Of a stretch of DNA of 64,000 nucleotides, positions 48,800 to 61,799 are shown piece by piece (position 1 is the first letter of the stretch; each line of letters opens with the position of its first letter). A program made the translations under genes and the position numbers. The stretch lies in the NCBI RefSeq assembly GCF_030445035.2, contig NC_080690.1, positions 28,980,796 to 29,044,795 of the forward strand, given 5' to 3'. The notes beneath the pieces are model-generated. The model saw only the letters and a program-made list of their open reading frames with translations, was not told the origin of the DNA and searched no databases. This DNA is from Dasypus novemcinctus. Taxonomy: Eukaryota > Chordata > Mammalia > Cingulata > Dasypodidae.

Positions 48800-49165
48800 G
48801 GGGCATCCTCTAAGGTTCCCATGGGAATATGAACTCTTGTAAATGTTATCTTAGCAGAACCTATTAAGATGGGGCCAAACTGGAGACAGGTAGAACTTAA
48901 CCCAGTATTACTGGATATCTTATAAAGCAGTAGAATTAGGAAGGGACATGAGAAGAAAGATGGCCATGTAATGGAGGCTGTCATTGAATTTTGAATTGAC
49001 AGAAAACCTTCAAGCAGAAGTCTCAGACTTCAGGGAAAGCATAGCTCTGATGACACCCTGATTTTGGACTTCTAGCATCCAAAACTGTGAGGCAATAAAT
49101 TACTGTTGTTTAAACCAACCAGTGTGTGAAATTTGTTAGAGAAACCCTGTCAAATTGAGACACAC
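48800..49165 (+). repeat. MaLR/MLT1-like LTR, main part
   Basis: Text 'gttcccatgggaatatgaact', 'cttagcagaacctattaagat', 'gacttctagcatccaaaactg', 'tgaggcaataaattactgttg', 'tttaaaccaaccagtgtgtga' follows the MLT1 3' half, ending near 'ttgttagagaaaccctgtca'. It is probably the continuation of the 5' piece at 42604-42675, separated by the L1 block. Confidence 0.6.
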
Positions 49166-49199
49166 AGTATTACCTAAATTAATAGAAAACATAAAAATA

Positions 49200-49320
49200 T
49201 ATTACACAAGGATACGTATCCAAGAATATTTATTTTTGCATTACCTCAGAAAAAAGAATGACTCACCTATCTGCACTTGAGGTCTAATAAGGAAATGGAT
49301 AAATAAATAAAATTTAGAAT
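49200..49320 (+). repeat. L1M 3' region fragment, sense
   Basis: 'attacacaaggatacgtatcc', 'gaatatttatttttgcattac', 'ctaataaggaaatggataaat' resemble the L1M 3' portion in sense orientation. Short and decayed. Confidence 0.5.
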
Positions 49321-49953
49321 AAAATAAAAATGTAAGAAGTGTTTAAGGTAAATAATGAGTAAGTGATATTTTAGATTTAGTGTTCTATGGGGAGGAGAAA
49401 TATTAGGCTGAGTATGAGTACTAGTCTGATTCTGAAAGTTTGTGCATGCTAAGGAACACAGAATTAGATGGGAAACTCTTTCCTAAGGAATTGTGCTGTG
49501 TAGAACAAGGACACATATGGTTTTGGTAAGTATTTTAAGTAAAATGTTTAAATATTCAAATACATTTCACATTTGGTAAAAATACCAAAACTATACAGTT
49601 TTCCTCCCCTCTTAGAGACCACAAAAGCACATAGGCCAACTAAAACCCTTAAAAGTCCTACTACTATGAAAATGGTTATATTTGATTTATTCTAGTATTT
49701 TCCAAATGTAATTAATTAATCCCTTTTACTAAAACGGTCAATTTGATCTCTCTAAATGTTTTTATTTTTGTGGAAAGAAAATTGAACATCACTATTGGAA
49801 TCATAGCCAAAATTTGAGGATTTTAAGAAGTGGAAAGATGTGTTCAAACTGAATTTACTTTTCTTCCCCTTAATGGGGTCATATTCAGGACATAATCATC
49901 ATTTATTGAGCATCTATGCCACTCACAGATATGTGATAAGTGTAATTGGGAAT
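49321..49953. other. Intergenic, pre-insertion flank of the TFG retrocopy
   Basis: AT-rich, nothing recognised. Ends at the target duplication that starts at 49954. Confidence 0.5.
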
Positions 49954-49964
49954 AAAATAGTAGA

Positions 49965-51330
<1,366 letters not shown>

Positions 51331-51778
51331 TGAGCTCAGCTACACTGATGAATATAGCTGCTAGCTATTTGCCTCCCAAAAGACTCCAGTACTATTTTAT
51401 TTTAATTTGTATTGAAGTTCAGAAATTTAAAAAGCAGAGCATTTTTTATATCAATATCATTGTTTCTGTTAAATGAAAGTATAATTTGCTGGAACACAAG
51501 AAAAGACCAAGATGAAATTTTTTTCTTCCCCTGCTTTAAAATGTAGCAGCTGCCTAGTTATTTTATTTTGGAACACTACTCATAAATGTGTGTAAAGTGA
51601 TTGACTTTCTAGCTTGCCTTGTCCAGAGGATATTAAAATGTTTGGTTGAAAAAAAAAAAAAGTTTGGTTGAGGTCTAGCCATCTTATCTGGGTTTTTACT
51701 ATTAACATGATATACTAAAGTTAGATCCCTTTAAGAGGACAACTTGATATTATGTACAAAATGTAACATTGATAGGCT

Positions 51779-51784
51779 AATAAA
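51779..51784 (+). promoter_or_regulatory. TFG: Polyadenylation signal of the TFG retrocopy
   Basis: AATAAA in GGCTAATAAAGATGATTG, 14 bases before the A tail, as expected for the parental cleavage site. Confidence 0.85.
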
Positions 51785-51814
51785 GATGATTGAACTCAAA
51801 AAAAAAATAGTAGA

Positions 51815-54800
51815 ATAAGTCACAGACATTGCTCACATAGAACTAATTGGACAAAGGAATTTAACACATGGAGATAATTAGATTCTGTGACCTACTGTAT
51901 ATGACATTGTCTAAGGAAGTGATAAAATGAAGAGAAGTCAATTGCCATTCAGAAAAAAAGAAAACTCAAAGAAGGTCAGAATGGCTAGAGAAAACACTAT
52001 GCAAGACAATGTACATGTTTGCAATTCTTGCATCCCCTTTTGAGAATTTTCTAGCACATAAATAATTGACATAGTTTATTGGTTAGTCTCTCTATCTTTA
52101 ATCTTCTCCAACTTCAATCTTTGGAAATATCTATCATTAAATAAACTTCTTAAGATAGAACCTTTAAGTAGCCATCCTTCTGCCAAGAGTATGAACTGGT
52201 CCCTAATCATCATTCTTTGATGTGTTTTTGTTTGTTTAGTATGTACTTTCAGAGCTCATTATGCAGGAGGTCCTGATAACACAGAAAACTTCCAGGGTGT
52301 TTTTAGGGGCCAAAGCAGTAAAGAGAAGTCTCATTGTATTAAATGATGATCTACATGACAGCAAAATCCAACCCAGTGTACTTGTCTAAAGTCTTCTCCC
52401 TCTGTTCTGGTCAAGACAGGATTCTCCCTTTCCTTGTCCTTGTTGTGAATGTCCAGCAAAGTACTTCCAAGCTGTCCTCAGCTGTACACATTATATCTAC
52501 TTTTCAGATTCCTACTAGAGAAGGGTATATGTGGGCACAGAAACAACCAGGAGTAGGGCAGCAGTTCTAGTGAAAATTATAGATTTTGGAGAAGGAATTA
52601 TGTAATAAATAAAGGCAACTCCAATAAAGGCCAAATGTTGGAGATGAAAAATACTTGAATTAGTTCAACATTCTGCAGTGTCTCCAGATAAGAGTGATTA
52701 TTTGGGGGGACAAATGAAATACTAAAATAATTCAGGGTAAGCATTCAAGTTGTTTATTGAATATGGAGATGATGAAGTACTTTGAGGGAAATTAAGATTT
52801 ATATGTCATGGTACATAGACTATATTGCCTTAAACATGTAATTATTTTTCTCAAGTTCAGTGTCATCCTCTTTAAAATGAAAGGACTAAACCACATGATT
52901 TGTTTTCACACTGTGCTCCACAGAATCCTGTCAGATGCTGATAATGGTGGAGGTGAAAGAATGATCAGCAGGCTGGGTCACAGACCATAGTCACTTGATT
53001 TTACCCAAAAAGGTTTTGTTTTATATATAGCAATTCCAAATAAACTACATTTGAAGAAAATATTTTGTGTCTGAAAAATGAAGTTTTATGAACAGTGTAG
53101 CTGAATATTTTCCAAATATACCACGTAATATTTTATACATTTTTATGTTTCACACTAAAAGTTTTGCATTTAAATATGGCCACTAGAACTCCATGGAAAA
53201 AAAGAAAGGTGGAAAAATGATGTTGAAGTTTGTGAAATAGGTTAAGACAATACCAGAGGATTAATTCTTGGTTAAAGGAATATAGGGTTTCTGTTCACAT
53301 TTCATTTATAATATCAGAAAGATTATTTAGAGGAATGCAGGTATCTAGGGTACCAAAAGAGTGGCTTAAAAACCTGCAAGAATCAATTGCCAATCATGTC
53401 AATGTTTACAGTGAGAAGAGGCATCTCCATGCCATCATGCTTCCTACTCTTTGCAATTTTCCTGAAAGGCCCATGTTGAATTGATGGAGTGATTACTAGA
53501 AGTCTTTTATAGTCTGTCATTCATATAAGCTGGGCTCATATTATTTCTACTTTTGTGCATGGCAATGCTCTGTCATTGCAGAAGGTAGAAACCAATTTTG
53601 CCAGCTTTATAGGTCAGTCATGGGCTTTGTACTCACACTGCAAAATGATCCCTCACTGCTATTTTATCCAATGCTGATAGCATTGAAGGATGGCACATAC
53701 TCAGCACCAGGATTCTCAATGAAGAATTATTAGCACTCTCACAAATGTATTTGTGAGGCAGTGATGAAGTTGTCTTGAAAACTGCTTCATAACAGGAGTT
53801 AAGTACTCCACATTCAGACAGAGATGTTTGAATAGGATCATTATACCAATTCGCCAATCATCATTAAAAAACATTATCACTAAAAACAAATCATGTAAAA
53901 TCTTCTGATGAATTAGGGGTGAATATGGTAAGAGATATAAAATTAAGAAATTTGGAATTGTCTGTTCTAACAATCATTCATTAGCAACAAATGTTCACTC
54001 CATGGCCATTCATAGAAAGATTAAAGCCATTCTCCTGACCTGAACAGGAGAACCTCATAAAGAGCAATAATAACTTTCTTTGACTGTACTCTGAAATTGT
54101 TCTACGTCCACTTTTCCTGAGAATTCCTTTTTGGTCTAGCTTGTTGACTGACTCCTTCATGGTCCAAACTTCTCTGGCTTCATGCTTTGATTCTTGACTT
54201 CTAATGAGCTTTCCACCCTAAGATTGGGTGACCCAATCCTTTTAATAAAACTATAGGATTCTTCTTGCTGATCTTATGGTTAGGAAACTGGTATTTGAGT
54301 TTTAAAAGCATTAGACCTGGACAATGGAAGACTTCAACTTTAGTTTCTGCTAACGAAGTGCATCCTCGAAAAGGAGATTCAGTCTGTTCCTAAATGGAAG
54401 TGAGAGGAAGGGAATGAAGTGTAGTTCAGTGTCACGACAGGAAGGAAATGGCATACTCAGATGAGGTAACTGAGGCTAGTTTCATAATAAGATACATTCG
54501 TATGGGTAAAGCTAAGGAAAATAAACAAGGATGTGGAGAAGCCAATCTTATCAACATCAATAAGCAAAGTCTAACTGGATAAAAATAAGAAATGGTTAGT
54601 AGAACTTAGAAAAAGAGTTGAAATTATATCTAAGTAGTATAAGAGACAGGACCTATGAAAAGAATTTTCCCCTTTGATTTTGTGGACCACCACCTGTTAT
54701 CAGGGGTCAGAAAAATGACATAGGGAGAAGTAAATATGAACAAAGGGTAGAGAACTGGTAAGCTGATTATCGATTAGGCATTATGTGGTACTACTTTCGT

Positions 54801-54889
54801 AGTATTGTATGAAGAAGTCAATAAAAAAATGCTACTTTTATACTACTCTAAACAAAAAGAATCAAAGGCTAAGGTATACAAATCGTGAT
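51815..54889. other. Intergenic, nothing recognised
   Basis: Open frames such as 52343-52570 plus and 53633-53973 minus carry no identifiable domain. The stretch 53380-53860 reads less AT-rich and could be an unrecognised repeat. Confidence 0.45.
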
Positions 54890-55225
54890 GATTAGGTGCC
54901 TGTGTCAACTTGGCCAGGTAAAGGTGCCTGATAGTTTGGTCAAGCAAGCACTGGCCTAATCGTTAGTGTGAGGACATTCTGCGAACTTAAATCATTAGTA
55001 AATTGATTGCATCTATGGCTGATTTCATCTATCATAAACTGAGGAGATAACCATTAGCAATGAGAGATGTCTCATCCAATCAATTCAAAGTCTAAAAAGG
55101 AGAAGAGATATACAAAATTTAGACTTTTGCATCCTTACAGTTGTGTGAGGCAATCTTATAAAATCTCATAATATTTGCAGATATCTCTTGTTGGTTCTGT
55201 TTCCCTAGAGAACCCTGACTAATAC
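54890..55225 (+). repeat. Ancient repeat, second copy of the TGTGTCAACT family
   Basis: 'ctgtgtcaacttggccaggta', 'tagtttggtcaagcaagcact', 'aaatcattagtaaattgattg', 'tctcatccaatcaattcaaag', ending 'gttctgtttccctagagaacc' and 'ctgactaatac'. The first part matches 22578-22818; this copy adds the 3' end. Family name not assigned. Confidence 0.65.
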
Positions 55226-56377
55226 ACAAACAAACTAGAACAAAATCACATTTTGACTTGATTTCAAAGCCTGATACTCACAGATGATAGGATAGTGAAT
55301 TCCTATCAATTGTCATTTTTATAAGGGGCCAGAACATGATCTCACTTAGTTGCAACAACAGTCTTTGTAAGAATCTGAAATCAGCACCATGTAGAATAAG
55401 TTTGGCAAAACTCTAGCATGCAGAGAGAAGAAAAGTCTCTCCTCATTTCTATGACATTCCTAGCCTGCTATTTTCTACTACCTGAAAAAAAAAATTAGGT
55501 TCTTCTCTCCATTACCTGTGAACAATTTGGGAAGTTTTGTTACTTTTTTGCTGGGACTTTCCTTATATCTACAATATAGTTATGTTTAGAAACAAGATTT
55601 CAATTATGGCTTACCCTTTAAATTGTGAATACATTGGTAAAAATTCCTCTACTGGCTATACAGTTCAACATTGGAAGTAATTTGAGAATATATTGTGACT
55701 TCTTAAATGTATGGCATAAGTAATAACCAACTGTGACCTTATACTTTCCAGAGACTGTAAGTCTATGCCTGTTCTCAACTATTGGGAGGTGATGGTGTTT
55801 TTTGAACATATGTGACAGGAAAAAAAGTCATGCATCCTGGCCAATGATACTAGGAGATAACAGATTATTAAATTTTCATTAATTGAAGGAAATTTAGATG
55901 GTATATGTGTAAAACAATCACCTTCTCTGTACTTACCTGGTACTTAAAACCTTTGTATATCTAGTAGCTGTGAAAAATATAAATAAATAAAAGTCCAATC
56001 TTTTGTCAGATACTTGTGATGAAGTCACTTATCCAGTCATTGTTTATTGAGAGTATACTGAGTGCTAGGTACACAGAATGTGGGAGGTGGGAGTCTAAGA
56101 GAAGTAATAAGAAATATATATTTATATAAAAGAATAAAAAATACGTATTTATACATTGTAGAACATGTTATTTGGGTGAAAGTGTAAGACTGCAAAAAAT
56201 GTCCTACACAAATTGTCCAGGCAGTGAGGTACCAGTCGAGACAGTAATCCAATCTGGTTCTGTTACAAAGCCATGTGTCATGTTGAGAGACAGTGCCAGT
56301 CAGGAGAAAGGAGTGTTAACCATTCATTCAGAGAGGATTTTTTTTGTAATTCGTGTTCTGGATTGGTAATACTTTTT
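55226..56377. other. Intergenic, nothing firm
   Basis: A short L2/MIR-like antisense tail may sit at 56035-56090 (CAGTCATTGTTTATTGAGAG). Otherwise nothing recognised. Confidence 0.4.
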
Positions 56378-56817
56378 CTCTTTTTTTTAAAGGTTTATTA
56401 TTTTTTTTTATTTCTCTCCCCTTCCCCACTCCCCCTCCCAGTTGTCTGCTCTCTGTGACCATTCACTGTGTGTTCTTTGTCTGCTTGCATTCTTTGTCAG
56501 CGGCACCGGGAAACTATGTCTCTTTTTGTTGCATCATTTGCTGCGTCAGCTCTCCATGTGTGCAGTGCCACTCCTGGGCAGGCTGCACTAATTTCATGTG
56601 GGGCAGCTCTCCTTATGGGGTGCACTCCTTGTGGGTGGGGCTCCCCTATGCGGGGACACCCCTGCGTGGCACAGCACTCCTTGTGTGCATCAACACTGCA
56701 CATGGGCTAGCTCATCACACAGGTCAGGAAGCCCTGGGTTTGAACCCTGGACTTCCCATGTGGTAGGCAGATGCTCTATCCATTGTGCCAAATCCGCTTC
56801 CCGGGAATACTTTTTCT
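56378..56817 (-). mobile_element. DAS-III-like SINE, near full length, antisense, 12-bp TSD
   Basis: Exact duplication AATACTTTTTCT at 56378-56389 and 56806-56817. From the left: T tracts, 'aggtttattattttttttta', 'agttgtctgctctctgtgacc', 'gtctctttttgttgcatcatt', 'gggctcccctatgcggggaca', 'gggtttgaaccctggacttcc', 'catgtggtaggcagatgctct', ending 'aaatccgcttccc'. GGTTTGAACCC on this strand is part of the B-box region of the tRNA head. It is long for a SINE (about 416 bp), as in the armadillo DAS-III type. Frames within (56353-56819) are chance. Confidence 0.92.
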
Positions 56818-57254
56818 AATCCATGTAGAAACACTGTAAGTCATAGAGAGCCTGAAGTTCTATGAAAAAAAAGACAAAACATTTTTCAGGATCTATGAAA
56901 GAAAATAATAATGAAGAACTAATTTCATTTGGGTTATCCAAAAAGTTCTCAAGAAAAATGGCATTTAGGTTAACATTTGAAAGGACAGGAAGAAGTTAGC
57001 CATATCAGAGAAATAAAGAGATTCACAGCGGGGTCACTAGGCAGAAGGTCTCCAAGTTGGGAAAAGAGCTTGACTAATTTTCAGAAATGAGAGGAGACAG
57101 GGAATTAATGAAGAGCTGTAGGAAGAAACCCCTGAGAAGGCAGTATCCTGGAAGCCAAGTGAAGACAAGTTATAAGAGCGGTCTAATCTGCTAAAAGTAC
57201 TGAGCAATCTAATGAGATGCAGAATGAGAATATCTACTAAGTTTGGACTTGGTG
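56818..57254. other. Intergenic, possible L2-like text
   Basis: 'gcatttaggttaacatttgaa' to 'ctgagaaggcagtatcctgga' has the feel of antisense L2 but is not firm. Confidence 0.35.
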
Positions 57255-57720
57255 GCTGTAGTGCATTGTATGATGACCACAAAAAGATATGTTCACAATG
57301 TAATCCATGGAACCTGTGAATATTGCCTCTTGTGGTAAAAAATTTTTATTACCTCATTTGGACTAGGTCTTTGCAGATATAATGAAAATGAGGATCTTGA
57401 GATGAGAAGATCATTCTGGTTTATCCTAGCAGGCCCTAAATCCAATAACAAGTGTCCTTATAAGAGATGGAAGTGGAAAAGACACATAGAGAGAAGGCAA
57501 AGGTCATGTGAAGTAAAGGCAGACACTGGAGTTACGCAGCCAGAAGCCAAAGAATACCTGGAGCCACCACAAGCTGGAGCAGGTAAGGACATATTCTTCA
57601 CTGAGTTTTCAGAGGGAATATGGCCTACCAAGACCTTGGTTTTGGACATCTGGCCTCTAGAACTGTGAGATAATAACATTCTGTTGTTTCAAGGCACTGC
57701 CTTTGTGGTAGTTTATTAGA
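57255..57720 (+). mobile_element. MLT1-type solo LTR, sense
   Basis: Order: 'gtaatccatggaacctgtgaa', 'tctttgcagatataatgaaaa', 'aaatccaataacaagtgtcct', 'tataagagatggaagtggaaa', 'ctggcctctagaactgtgaga', 'taataacattctgttgtttca', 'ggtagtttattagagc'. This is an almost full-length MLT1 LTR on the + strand. Confidence 0.85.
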
Positions 57721-58184
57721 GCAAATCTAGAAAATGAATACAGTGACCTTTACAAACATAGTCAGGGCAGTAGAGTGGATTGAAGTAAGAGGATTGAACC
57801 AAGCCATTAGAGAAAGAATGGAAATTGAGGAAACAGAGACCGTTGGTATAAATAAGACAATCTTCTTCAGTAAATTGATAATAGGAGCATATAGGATCAG
57901 AGGAGGTTCTTTTTTTAAAATTTCCTATTGTAATTATATACACGATTATTTCAATATTGAGAACACTACATCCCGTCTGTACGTTATTAGGGATAAAGCA
58001 CTAAGTAAAGAGAGGTTGATCATGGGGAATTGAGAGAAGATAATTGGTGATGACTGTAGAATCCAAACAATTGAGAAGGTGGAAGGAAGGAGAAGAGACT
58101 GTAATTCAGACAAGCTACGGAGGGATAGGTCTTTGATAAAAGAGATGCCATTTTTTCATGACCCAACTGAGGCCAATTAATTAA
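57721..58184. other. Intergenic, nothing recognised
   Basis: A 99-codon plus frame at 57734-58033 has no recognisable domain. Confidence 0.4.
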
Positions 58185-58660
58185 TTTATTCATTCACTCA
58201 TTCCAAAAATAAAAAAAAAATAAAAGAATTTGGTAAAATCTTACAATGCTTTAACCACTATTCTTACAAAGATAGACATACTCAGCTGAGCAAGACCAAC
58301 ATGGTCCCTGCCCTCATGGAGCTTTCATTCTAAGGCAGGAAATAGATAACAAACACAAAATAAAAATAATGAGTCCTGAAGGAAAAAAAAAAAGGTCAGT
58401 TAATATGGAGGGAGATTGAATAGGGAGGAGAGTTTATGGAACAGCTAATGGGTCCTCTCAAAGGAGGTAGGCTGCTCAGAGATCTGAATGAAGTGAACCA
58501 AATGAACTGAGTGGAGTGGCTCGGGGACCCACTGTAAGGAAGAGCTGTCTGCGCAGAGATCCACGTGAAGTGAGCACAGGAGTCGTGTCAAGGTCTGGAG
58601 GAGGAGTGTGCAGGGGAGCAGACAGGAGACAGATCAGGGAGAGGCAAGTCCACCAACACT
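58185..58660 (-). repeat. L2 fragment, antisense
   Basis: TTATTCATTCACTCATTCCA, then 'accaacatggtccctgccctc', 'atggagctttcattctaagg' and 'atagataacaaacacaaaata' are the reversed L2 3' end in correct order. Confidence 0.75.
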
Positions 58661-59339
58661 GTTCCTTAACAAAAGATTTTATATACCCCAACGGGATGAA
58701 GACACCGGGGAGGTAAAATCTTTTTTTTTTTTTTTTTAATATTCAAATCTGATGGCAGCTTATATTGACATTACCCTTGAGCATTTTGAGGTAAATCTCT
58801 GCATGATATATTTCTTACACCTGTTTCAAGACAGTGTTTAATCATTAAAAAACACAACATCCTGAATTTCATGGAAAACCAGTTCTGAGGTATATTACAA
58901 GCATTGCTCCAGGCTTCAATCAGTGGTAAAACGCTGTAACCGGATGTCTCTGGGACTACAAAGTTCCCAGTTGCTTCAGGAATGCTTGACATTCCTTTAG
59001 TGTAACGATAGTATAGCGTTTACAGTTATCTACGGCATGTAATTATATCCATTAATAGAAACATCACATTTTTACATTAATTATAATGAGAATTAACACA
59101 TGGTATATGGGTTTGTGGCTACAAGGAAAAATTTTGGTTCCAATTACTCTTGTAAAGACGAAGATGAATTTATGTAGAGATTTACTTTGGTAATTCCTGT
59201 CAGGAAATTCTGAGAATTCAAGATTTAGCAACCATGAATTATGAAGGTTAGAATAAAAAAAAAAAAAGGTAGGAAATTAGGGTTTGGATTTCTAAAGTGA
59301 AGAAAGTTTATTGTAAGAAGAGGCAGTTTAGTAAGGAAG
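58661..59339. other. Intergenic, nothing recognised
   Basis: Contains a T17-class tract at about 58721-58738 and an A12 tract near 59257. No gene signal. Confidence 0.4.
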
Positions 59340-59545
59340 GTGAAGTTAGGCAGACCTGAATTAGAATTCAATACCTGCCATTTACTAGTTCTTATTTAAA
59401 CTCTCCCATCCTTGGATTCCTCATCACTTACAAATTAGGTCTGGCAATCACTGCTGCCCTATGCTGTACCAATTTAAAGAAACAATTTTGTAAATTTTCT
59501 GCATGCTGCCTGGCACACCATTGTGAGCACTCAATAAATGGCAGT
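59340..59545 (+). repeat. MIR SINE, sense, near full length
   Basis: 'taggcagacctgaattagaat', 'cctgccatttactagttctta', 'gattcctcatcacttacaaat', then 'gcatgctgcctggcacaccat', 'gtgagcactcaataaatggc'. Full order of the MIR consensus with its tail. Confidence 0.8.
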
Positions 59546-61019
59546 TGCATACATGGAGAGTAAGGAGGCATGGTTTATTAGACAAAAGACTTAGGAATTT
59601 TTTTCTTAAAGTTCTAAGAGGAAGTAAACTCATGAATTAGAACTCTACACTTTGATGTTCACAAGAGGGTATGAATTAGGGGTGTCAGTGATGCTGACAG
59701 GCAAGCGGTGACTGTGGGAACTATATTTCATGGAACATAAAATCAGAGAGGCATCGCAATTGTGAACAGAAGATCAAACAGTGAAAACATAAATTCCTTC
59801 TTGGCATGCATATTATCCATAATAAGGCAAAAATAAATTTACAGACATCTTACTGAAATGTAAGGGAGTAAGATGCTAAAATTCTTCCAGGAGTCCAGGG
59901 ATGGTTAAAAGGAAACTAAAGACGTGTTAGATAAATTGTTACTAATTTAGGACCTGCAAAATGCCTTCTCAGGTTTACATGAAGCCTTACTTCCCAAATT
60001 AATCACTCTCTCAATCTCACTCTCTTTCTCTCTCTTTTGCTCTCTGTCACTTTAACTGGCTGTTCTTGCTAGAACATTTGCAGGTTATTACCCCTTATGA
60101 TGGGAATATATGAGAATTTTTAAATACATTTTGACCTACTCTGAATCTTAATTACATCAATTCTATTAATTCTTCACACCCTCATGACAATAACTGTGGT
60201 AGTCAGGAAAGGGGTTATTCACATTTTTGGTGTCTGGTAAACATCAGGCTTGGACTCTGTTAAGTTACATTCTCCTTCACTCATCCACTTAATCACAGAA
60301 GTCTCTCCATTCTTTCAAACCATGAAAACAGAAGGCAAAATACCTGCACTAACAGTGAGCTTAACAGTCCTTGGTGTTAATTTTTTCTTTCTCTTGTCCT
60401 CTGCCTCTATTAAGAGAACATCAGCATTATAAAGAAGAGAAAAAACCTTGGCATTTTCCAAATCTTGACAAGGGCAGAACCATTCAATAATGAGAATTTC
60501 ATTCCCTCCTGAATTTCCTGCTGCAGGGTCCATACTTGTGCCATGCAGATGGCTGTGAAGCAAGCTTGGGAACAATATCACAAGCAAACGCTGCCTGATG
60601 GAGCCAGGAAAGGAATCCTCTTCCCTCTGCCTGCAGATTTGAAATGACCTCTTCTTGAAGCCTTTGCCTTCATTAAAGGAAAAGTCTTTTCCTCACATTT
60701 GGAGATGTGGGCTCCAGGGATGTAGACTAATGTTCTCTTAATTGAGTTTTAGATTAGACCTCCTTCCTAATATGAGGGCACATTTGGAGGATTAAAGAAC
60801 CCTAATTTTCTCCAAAGGGAGCTTAATTTAATCTCCTTTCCATGTGGGCCCTTGAAAATATGTACCACAGCACAGATGGCCTACCTAGAACTCTCTCATC
60901 AATCCCTTCTCTTAGGGTTATTCAAGTCAGTTTTCCCCCATGAATTAATAAACTGAACATTTCTGAGAAGATTTCATATGGCACCATGTCTGTTAGATAT
61001 ATGACCTAATAAAAATCTG
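59546..61019. other. Intergenic with a pyrimidine tract
   Basis: A (TC)n-rich run lies at 60004-60045. The rest has no recognised gene; text near 60640-61010 may be an unrecognised repeat leading into the GC-rich block. Confidence 0.4.
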
Positions 61020-61750
61020 GGCCCATTCCAGTGAGAACCTGGCGTGAATCTGCCTGCTAGAGAGTGCGTACTTCCTCTCTATCCAGGGCCGACTTAGGAC
61101 CCCGTGAGCAGCAGCCCTTCCAAGTGGGCTGGGTGAATCTGTCTGCACTGCCGGCCAAGAGATTGTGAACTTTCCCTCCTTCCAGGGGGCTTTGGGGGCC
61201 AGTGTGAATCTGCCTGCTCTATCCCAAGAGAGTGTTCAAACTGCACCTAATTTCCACTCCTGCTGGGAGTGGGGTCCTAAGCGGTGGTTTTCCAAACTGG
61301 GCGTGCTGGATCTTATCCCCACCGCCCTGGCGGACAGTGTGTTTTTCACACACCTGCTTCCACTCCCGCTGGCTGTGGAGATGGCAGAAAGACTCCTGGC
61401 TTCTTTGTGGCTTGAGCAAATTTAAATCCCATCGGTGCTCAATATTGGAATCCAGGCAGCCGAATTTGCCAATTAACAGCTGTAGTGGTGCCAGGCCACT
61501 TCCCCTCCCCCACTTTTGGGAAGAGAGCTTCTGCTTCAAGCCAGGGAATGGATCTAGAGGTGACCCACCTTGCCAGTAAGGGATGGGCAACCACCTCTGC
61601 AACATGGAGGAATCTACTGAGGAATCTTCACTGCAGATAGTCAGTCTCCTCTGCCTGTTCTCCCCTGGATGGTGAACTGTGTTCTTCTGGTCTCCAGAGT
61701 CCCCCAAACAGTCGATCCAGACAGATCCAGACTGATTATTAGTTTCCCAG
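61020..61750. repeat. GC-rich repeat-like block of unknown identity
   Basis: About 700 bp much richer in G+C than its surroundings. It contains three diverged direct-repeat starts, GTGAATCTGCCTGC-like, at 61044, 61133 and 61204, each followed by 'gaga.tg' and a pyrimidine stretch ending in CCAGG-like text. This looks like a decayed array of 70-90 bp monomers, as in some retroelement 5' UTRs or LTRs. A 162-codon minus frame (61219-61707) spans much of it but shows no domain I recognise. It directly precedes an antisense L1M. Confidence 0.4.
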
Positions 61751-61799
61751 TGGGATGAGCTGATTGTTAGAGCTTCCTACTCTATTGCCCTATTGGATC

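Noticed and set aside
56353-56819. Several cysteine-rich small frames
   Set aside because: Fall entirely within the DAS SINE at 56390-56805.
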